Positions 58,827-64,000 of a DNA stretch of 64,000 bases are shown in pieces. Under the pieces are notes generated by a model. That model made no database searches, had not been told where the DNA came from, and was given only the letters and a program-made list of their open reading frames with translations. The stretch's first letter is position 1, and every line of letters begins with the position of its first letter. The position numbers were made by a program, and so were the translations under genes. The stretch lies in NCBI GenBank assembly GCA_009841115.1, contig VXML01000095.1, positions 64,002 through 128,001 on the forward strand. The letters run 5' to 3'. This DNA is from Gemmatimonadota bacterium (GTDB lineage: Bacteria > Latescibacterota > UBA2968 > UBA8231).

Positions 58827-61397
58827 ATGGTCTTCTACTCATCGGTCCATCGTCTTTTCTTGCTATTCGCAATGGTTTCTCTACCCGCGATGGCCCAATA
58901 CGAAGTGACCATAGAAGGCAAAGCCTATCAACTCATCCTCGCCCGCGACCTCGCCGCAGCAATCCAACAAGCCCCTGCCGACACCACACTCGAATACAAT
59001 CGCATTGTGGTGCAGGGGCCGCTTGAATTGACCGGCGACACCCTGCGCGCGGCGCTCGCCTTTGAGGACGTGCGTTTTACCAATCCCGTGGTCTTAGAAC
59101 GCGCCGTTTTTCTACAACCGATGCGCTTTGCTCGCGCCCACTTTCAACAGGGTATCTCCCTGCTGGAAACCCGCTTCGGAGGTGGATTTTCCTGCCGCGA
59201 CTGCCGCGTAGTGGGCACGGCTAATTGCAAACGGACTGTGTTTGCCGACGAAGTAGATTTTTCGGCCACCCAGTTTTCCGGCGCGGCCTTTTTTCAGCAG
59301 ACCGACTTTGGCGGCGAAACTACCTTTGAACGTACGCAATTTGAAGACGCGACCTATTTCGATCAGACTGAGTTCGCTCGCTCCACTTCTTTTCAGGATG
59401 CTTTCTTTGCGGATTTGGCCTCTTTCAAAGGAGCGGCGTGGCAATCGACCGTTTCCTTTGCCGGCGCTCGCTTTGGTGAGGACGCCCTGTTCGCGCAAAG
59501 CCGCTTTGCGGGAGCCGCTGTGTTCACTGCGGCCTACTTCCGCAGCGCAGCCCATTTCGAGCGCGCCGATTTCTCCGCTACGGCCTCCTTCCGCCGCATC
59601 GTCTTTGCAGGTCCGGCCCGGTTTGGAGATGCCCACTTTCGCACGTCAGCGTTCTTTGTCGATAGCCGCTTCAAACAGGAGGCCGCCTTTGCTGGCGTGA
59701 CCTTTGCCCAGCCTTTTCGCCCCGATGCCCACTTTAGTGTTGCTCCCGACTTAGCCGATGTGACCGCTCCTTCCATAGACCTAACGAAACCCGAGGCCAA
59801 AGCCCGCTCGGTTCCACTGCCAGACACTACCGACCCTAGTTGCAACCCCATTCAATTGGTCGATATAACCCAAGCGGCTGGTATAGACTTTAAGCACTAC
59901 AACGGCTTTTCGGGCGAATACTACTACGTCGAAACCTTTGGTTCCGGGGCGGCTTTCCTCGACGTTGACGGCGATGGCTGGCTCGATCTCTATCTGGTCA
60001 ACGGCGCACCCCTAATCGGCGAGCGCCCCGATCCGATTCCCACCAATCGCCTGTACCACAACATTGGCACTGGTCGCTTCGCCGATGTGACGGCAGCCTC
60101 GGGAGCCGGGCACACCGGATACGGCATGGGCTGTGCGGCTGCTGATTACGATGGGGATGGAGACGTGGATCTCTACGTGACCAACGTTGGCCCCAACCTC
60201 TTGTTGCGCAACGAGGGAGGCGGGCGCTTTGCCGACGCGACCGCCGCCGTGGGTGGGGCCGATGCCCGATGGGGTACTAGTTGCGGCTTTCTAGATTACG
60301 ACCTTGATGGCGATTTGGATCTTTACGCGACCAATTACGTGGAGTTTGACCCGCAGAACAATATCGTCTGTGCCGAGGGCGGCATCCGCTCCTATTGCGA
60401 GCCGAAGTTCTACGAGCCGGTAGGCGATGTGCTCTACCGCAACGAAGACGGCCAATTCCGCGATGTGACGTTGGAAATGGGAATCATCCACAAGGGGCGC
60501 GGCTTGGGCGTGGCCTTCGCGGATTACGATCTAGACGGCGACACCGACGTGTACGTGGCCAACGACGGCACGATGAACTTCCTCTACCAAAACCAAGGGA
60601 ATCACTTTGCCGAGGTCGGCCTCTACGCCGGAGGGCGCTACAACGAGGACGGCTTGGCCGAAGCTGGCATGGGGGTGGAATTCGGGGATTGGGACAACGA
60701 CGGGTTGCAAGATATTTTTGTGACCAACTTCGCCCAGGAGACCAATACCTTGTACGGCAATGATGGGCAGGGGCAATTCTACGACATCACCCAACGCGCC
60801 GGCTTGGCTGAGTATAGCTACAAACCGCTGGGCTTTGGCACTAATTTTTTCGACTACGACAATGACGGCGACCTAGACCTGTTTGTCGCCAATGGCCACG
60901 TCATGGACAAAATCACCCAAGTACACCCCGACCATGCCTATCCGCAACCCAATCAGGTGCTCTGCAACCAGCGGGGGAGCCGCTTTGTCGATGTCTCTGC
61001 TAGGCTAGGCTCCGCGCTCGCGGTGGCGGCGGTAAGCCGCGCTTCGGCCACGGCCGACTACGACAACGATGGAGACCTCGACCTGCTAGTGACCAATGTT
61101 GCCGCCGTCCCCAACCTGCTGCGCAACGACGGGGGCAACCGGCAGCACTGGTTGACGATTCAGTTGGGGAACACCGCGCAGCACGCTCGCGTCGCCGTGA
61201 CGGCCGGTGGGCAGCGCCAAGTTAAGGAGCGTCAGTCGGGCGGTAGTTATCTTGCGAGTAGCGATCCCCGTCTTCATTTTGGCCTAGGAGAGGCCACCGA
61301 GGCCACAGTCGAAATCCGCTGGCCCGACGGCACGTTGCAGACAATGGAAGGGGTGGCGGCCAATCAGATCCTGCACATAATTCAATCCAAACCCTGA
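58827..61397 (+). CDS. Pentapeptide-like repeat / CRTAC1 fusion protein
   Basis: 856 residues from the ATG at 58827, which gives the signal peptide MVFYSSVHRLFLLFAMVSLP...MAQ; an earlier frame adds 51 unconvincing residues. Residues about 75-310 form a run of some twenty five-residue steps of the type F-x-x-A-x (ADFSATASFRRIVFAGPARF, and similar), a right-handed four-sided beta-helix of the Phe-centred pentapeptide class. A CRDC...C cluster near 133-143 lies inside it. After a proline-rich hinge the second half (about 350-856) is a full CRTAC1 propeller plus ASPIC/UnbV domain, very close to copy 1 at 31693 (FSGEYYYVETFGSGAAFLD, NNIVCAEGG, DPRLHFGLGEA). The fusion joins a rod-like spacer to a calcium-binding propeller. 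A TPR lipoprotein follows 16 bases later. Confidence 0.88.
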   Translation: MVFYSSVHRLFLLFAMVSLPAMAQYEVTIEGKAYQLILARDLAAAIQQAPADTTLEYNRIVVQGPLELTGDTLRAALAFEDVRFTNPVVLERAVFLQPMRFARAHFQQGISLLETRFGGGFSCRDCRVVGTANCKRTVFADEVDFSATQFSGAAFFQQTDFGGETTFERTQFEDATYFDQTEFARSTSFQDAFFADLASFKGAAWQSTVSFAGARFGEDALFAQSRFAGAAVFTAAYFRSAAHFERADFSATASFRRIVFAGPARFGDAHFRTSAFFVDSRFKQEAAFAGVTFAQPFRPDAHFSVAPDLADVTAPSIDLTKPEAKARSVPLPDTTDPSCNPIQLVDITQAAGIDFKHYNGFSGEYYYVETFGSGAAFLDVDGDGWLDLYLVNGAPLIGERPDPIPTNRLYHNIGTGRFADVTAASGAGHTGYGMGCAAADYDGDGDVDLYVTNVGPNLLLRNEGGGRFADATAAVGGADARWGTSCGFLDYDLDGDLDLYATNYVEFDPQNNIVCAEGGIRSYCEPKFYEPVGDVLYRNEDGQFRDVTLEMGIIHKGRGLGVAFADYDLDGDTDVYVANDGTMNFLYQNQGNHFAEVGLYAGGRYNEDGLAEAGMGVEFGDWDNDGLQDIFVTNFAQETNTLYGNDGQGQFYDITQRAGLAEYSYKPLGFGTNFFDYDNDGDLDLFVANGHVMDKITQVHPDHAYPQPNQVLCNQRGSRFVDVSARLGSALAVAAVSRASATADYDNDGDLDLLVTNVAAVPNLLRNDGGNRQHWLTIQLGNTAQHARVAVTAGGQRQVKERQSGGSYLASSDPRLHFGLGEATEATVEIRWPDGTLQTMEGVAANQILHIIQSKP

Positions 61398-61413
61398 TGC
61401 CAAGAAGTTGCAA

Positions 61414-63399
61414 ATGATCACCAACTCCCTCGTACCACGACCGCTATACGGCCTCTTCGCTGTCCTCCTAATTCTGGGAGCGGCCTGCTCCCAAGACCCC
61501 GATGACGACTCCTTAGAAAAGCACCTCCGCCTCACCCGCCAAAATCCCACTGCGCCACCCGCGTACTACAATTTGGCCGTAGCCTATACGCAAGTTGGCC
61601 GCTACGACGAAGCCCAGCAAAACTATGCCAAAGCCCTCGACCTCGATCCAAACTACGCCCTCGCCCACGATGGCTTGGGGCTTTTGGCCCAGCGGCGCGG
61701 AGCCTTGGACGAAGCCGCGGCCCACTTTCAAAAAGCCCTTGACCTCGACTCCACCTTGGCTGCGACGAGCAATAATCTGGGCAATATTCACTACCAAGAA
61801 GGAGCCTTGGAAAAAGCCGTCGTCGCGTATCAAGCGGCCGTGCGCCAAGCCCCAGGGGACATCGCGTTCTACATCAATCTCGCCCGAGCTCTGCGCGACC
61901 TGCGAGAATTTGACCAAGCAGTGGCCGTCTTGTTGCGGGCCGTTGATCGCGACCCATTTTCCCGGGAAGTTCACGCGGCCTTGGGTCATCTTTACGCCGA
62001 AGATTTGCGCGTTGAAGATGCGGTGGCCGCCTATGGCGAGGCCCTCCGCATTGCGCCCAGTGCCGACCTCCACATCCGCTTGGGAGATGTCTATACTCGC
62101 GTTGAAAAACTGGACGAGGCGGTGCGCGAATACGAAAGCGCCTTGGAGTTGGACCAAGATAATGCCGAAGCTCGTTACAAGTTGGGGGCTATCTATGCCA
62201 CCCAGCAGCGCATTCCCGAAGCAGTGGCTTTAGCCGAAAAAGCCGTCGCACTAGATTCGACCCAGACGGCGGCCTTGCAGCTTTTGGCGCGACTGTATGT
62301 CAACCAAGGTTTTTACGACAAGGCCGAAAGAGCACTGATGCAAGCCATTGAAACTGATCCCAGCTTGATGGAAGCCCGCAGCGAACTAGGGGCGCTCTAC
62401 ATCCGCCAAACTCAGTACCAAAAAGCCGAAGCGGTCTTAAAAGAAGCCGTGGAAAAGGATCCACAGCACGGCGAATCTTGGCGTCAGTTGGGTCTGCTCT
62501 ATAGCGATTTGAATCGCCCCGAGGAAGCGGCCAAGATGCTGCACCAAGTTCTCGCCATTAATCCCTTACATCCGGAAGCCCTCTACAACTTAGCTAACGC
62601 TCTCCTTGCTCTTGGGCAAACGACCGAGGCAGAGCACCTACAAAACCGTTTTGAACGCCTTGGACGTCTTCACGACCACATCAATCAGCTACAGCAGACG
62701 CTCGACGCTACTCCGGCCAACATAGCTGCCCGCTTGCGTCTGGCGCGTGCTTACTTAGCGCTTCGGCAGTGGGAAAAGGCCGAAGCCCAGTACCGGTCGC
62801 TGCTTTCTGTTGCACCCACCCATCTGGAGGCGCGCCTCCAGCTAAGTGGCCTCTACGCCCAGCACGGCAAGCTCGCTAGGGCACTGCGGGTGTGCGAAGA
62901 GGCCCTAGCGCACAGTCCCCCGGACTCGGCCCTCTATAAAATTTACTTTGCGCTCGGTCATCTCTACCACGCACAGGGCCGTATTGAGGAGGCCGAGGCC
63001 GCCTTAGAGCGCACGTTGGCCTTAGCGCCTACTCACGCCCAAGCCTATAACAATTTGGGCAATCTCTACCTAGAAAAGAACGATCTCCAACAGGCGGAGA
63101 CGGCTTACCAAAAGGCGCTTGAAGTAGCGCCCGACTTTGCCGAGGCCCATTACAACTTGGGCCACCTCTATGCCCAACAGAAGGCCCATGCCAAGGCAGA
63201 GCGCCAGTACCAAGCCGCTCTGCGTGTGGATTCTACTTACGCCAGAGCGCATTATGCACTTGGCGTTCTCTACCAAGAGTCGGCGCAGCCTCGCCAAGCC
63301 GTCCGCGCGTACAAGCATTTTCTCGCGCAGTGGCGGGGCGATCCCCGCCTAATCCAATCTGCTCAAGAGGCGTTAGCACAACTGGCAGATTTCCAGTAG
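61414..63399 (+). CDS. Long TPR-repeat lipoprotein
   Basis: 661 residues from the ATG at 61414 (a TTG two codons earlier is possible). The hydrophobic start ends in LILGAAC with Cys25 as likely lipid anchor. About eighteen tetratricopeptide repeats follow (PAYYNLAVAYTQVGRYDEA, HDGLGLLAQRRGALDEA, AYNNLGNLYLEKNDLQQAE, AHYNLGHLYAQQKAHAKAE), broken near residues 405-435 by a coiled segment (NRFERLGRLHDHINQLQQTL). It would form a superhelical docking platform on the inner leaflet of the outer membrane. It pairs with the pentapeptide-CRTAC1 gene in the same operon. The shorter TPR lipoprotein at 30076-31602 has the same two-block design and the same kind of neighbour. Confidence 0.9.
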   Translation: MITNSLVPRPLYGLFAVLLILGAACSQDPDDDSLEKHLRLTRQNPTAPPAYYNLAVAYTQVGRYDEAQQNYAKALDLDPNYALAHDGLGLLAQRRGALDEAAAHFQKALDLDSTLAATSNNLGNIHYQEGALEKAVVAYQAAVRQAPGDIAFYINLARALRDLREFDQAVAVLLRAVDRDPFSREVHAALGHLYAEDLRVEDAVAAYGEALRIAPSADLHIRLGDVYTRVEKLDEAVREYESALELDQDNAEARYKLGAIYATQQRIPEAVALAEKAVALDSTQTAALQLLARLYVNQGFYDKAERALMQAIETDPSLMEARSELGALYIRQTQYQKAEAVLKEAVEKDPQHGESWRQLGLLYSDLNRPEEAAKMLHQVLAINPLHPEALYNLANALLALGQTTEAEHLQNRFERLGRLHDHINQLQQTLDATPANIAARLRLARAYLALRQWEKAEAQYRSLLSVAPTHLEARLQLSGLYAQHGKLARALRVCEEALAHSPPDSALYKIYFALGHLYHAQGRIEEAEAALERTLALAPTHAQAYNNLGNLYLEKNDLQQAETAYQKALEVAPDFAEAHYNLGHLYAQQKAHAKAERQYQAALRVDSTYARAHYALGVLYQESAQPRQAVRAYKHFLAQWRGDPRLIQSAQEALAQLADFQ

Positions 63400-63413
63400 A
63401 GCAGGTCCATAGA

Positions 63414-63440
63414 TAGCGGTCATTCCACGACCGCGCTACA
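63414..63440. repeat. REP-like hairpin, third (diverged) copy
   Basis: TAGCGGTC and GACCGCGCTA around a short loop (ATTCCAC), followed by CA. Same TAG...CGGT / ACCG...CTA plan as 17966-17992 and 56671-56698 but with a two-base bulge. It sits between the TPR gene and the Tsx-like gene. Confidence 0.55.
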
Positions 63441-63470
63441 TTGTTGCAACGAGGAGAAATGAGGATAACA

Positions 63471-64000
63471 ATGAGAACAGCATTCGCCGGTATTTTCTTG
63501 GTCGCACTGATGGCTACTCAGACGGCAGCCTTCTCGCAAACCGAGTTTCACCTGCAGTACGGCAAACACAAGAATCCATTCTCGGCAGCCACACAACAGA
63601 CTTTTGTATTTACTGTGCAACAGGCTGCGGGATGGAAATTGGGCGACAGCTTCTTCTTTATCGACTACCTCGATGACGACGAGCGCGACGGTTTCAACGA
63701 CCGAGATTTCTACGGCGAGTGGTATCCAACCCTGAGTCTCGGCAAGCTGGCCAACAAGGAATTGCGCGTCGGCCCCATTCGGGATTTTGCCTTAATCGCC
63801 GGGGTCAACGTCGGCGGCGACGCCAACGTCGTGAAGTACCTGCCCGGTCTGCGGGCCTCTTGGGACCTGCCGGGATTCGCGTTCCTGAATACGGACCTGA
63901 CGGCCTATATCGACGACAACATTGGCGTCGAAGGTGGCGGTGCCCCCAAAGAGGACAATAGCTTCATACTCGACGTCAATTGGGCCTTGCCCATCAATGT
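63471..64000 (+). CDS. Outer-membrane nucleoside-channel (Tsx/DUF5020)-like protein, 5' part
   Basis: The ATG at 63471 follows GAGGATAACA. Signal peptide about 1-22 (ending AFSQ). 176 codons are visible before the window ends. The mature part alternates aromatic strands: EFHLQYGKHKNPF, then FVFTVQQAAGWKLGDSFFFIDYLDDD and YGEWYPTLSLGKL. GWK-GD-FFF-D followed by YGEW-P-LSL-K is the pattern I know from Tsx-type nucleoside channels and the related DUF5020 outer-membrane barrels. It would let nucleosides or similar small solutes cross the outer membrane. The C-terminal strands needed to confirm the barrel are outside the window. Confidence 0.7.
   Translation, partial: MRTAFAGIFLVALMATQTAAFSQTEFHLQYGKHKNPFSAATQQTFVFTVQQAAGWKLGDSFFFIDYLDDDERDGFNDRDFYGEWYPTLSLGKLANKELRVGPIRDFALIAGVNVGGDANVVKYLPGLRASWDLPGFAFLNTDLTAYIDDNIGVEGGGAPKEDNSFILDVNWALPIN

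Noticed and set aside
1..64000. tRNA, rRNA and riboswitch genes
   Set aside because: The intergenic gaps are short; I read them for cloverleaf ends, GGTTCRANTCC-type T-loops and known riboswitch cores and found none convincing. A covariance-model scan would settle it.

Overview
The window is about 60% G+C by eye and reads as a chromosomal segment from an uncultured member of the Fibrobacteres-Chlorobi-Bacteroidetes (FCB) group. Candidate phylum Latescibacterota, or a close relative, is my best guess. The grounds are the gene mix: TonB receptors with a carboxypeptidase-regulatory N-domain and a small lipoprotein partner, many secreted proteins ending in a FlgD-like Ig domain with a TPNGDG motif, repeated FG-GAP/ASPIC (CRTAC1-type) and TPR proteins, a DUF6785-like transporter, and enolase-superfamily and PhyH enzymes. 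This assignment is inference; there is no rRNA or other phylogenetic marker here. No tRNA, rRNA, CRISPR array or intact transposon was seen, and no gap between genes exceeds 300 bases.

0-7 kb (minus strand): two paralogous TonB-dependent receptors bracket a small light-response locus. That locus holds a secreted FAS1 protein, a CarH/LitR-type B12 photoreceptor repressor, and behind it a decayed fragment of a cyclopropane-fatty-acid-synthase-like gene. A strong promoter in front of fas1 is overlaid by tandem 11-bp repeats of the kind CarH proteins bind. 7-10 kb: a class III aminotransferase, a luciferase-like flavin monooxygenase and a convergent PhyH-family dioxygenase. 10.5-18 kb: a complete Yej-type peptide ABC importer operon with two consecutive, different binding proteins (yejA-yejA-yejB-yejE-yejF).

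18-30 kb: three members of a five-member family of large secreted proteins (discoidin-like region, a shared 'GFD' domain, FlgD-like Ig domain, C-terminus ending in Y). They are interrupted by a small patch of foreign or decayed DNA: a repeat-flanked glycine-zipper protein, an internally deleted tnpB, and a lower-G+C acid-sugar dehydratase. A putative 2OG-Fe dioxygenase and an M28 peptidase follow. 30-33 kb: a divergent TPR lipoprotein / CRTAC1 pair.

33-50 kb (all plus strand, short spacers): the most distinctive region. It encodes two L-domain-like repeat proteins, two more GFD/FlgD-tail proteins, two very large predicted outer-membrane proteins with an EF-hand-like loop, a tryptophan-rich secreted protein, a two-domain PpiC foldase and a polytopic glycosyltransferase-like protein. 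I read it as a candidate surface-assembly or surface-display locus of undescribed type. 50-64 kb: three more CRTAC1 proteins (one fused to pentapeptide-like repeats and followed by a TPR lipoprotein), a translationally coupled pair of a membrane-fused spermidine-synthase-like protein and a DUF6785-like transporter, and the start of a Tsx-like outer-membrane protein. Short palindromic repeats are scattered between genes throughout.
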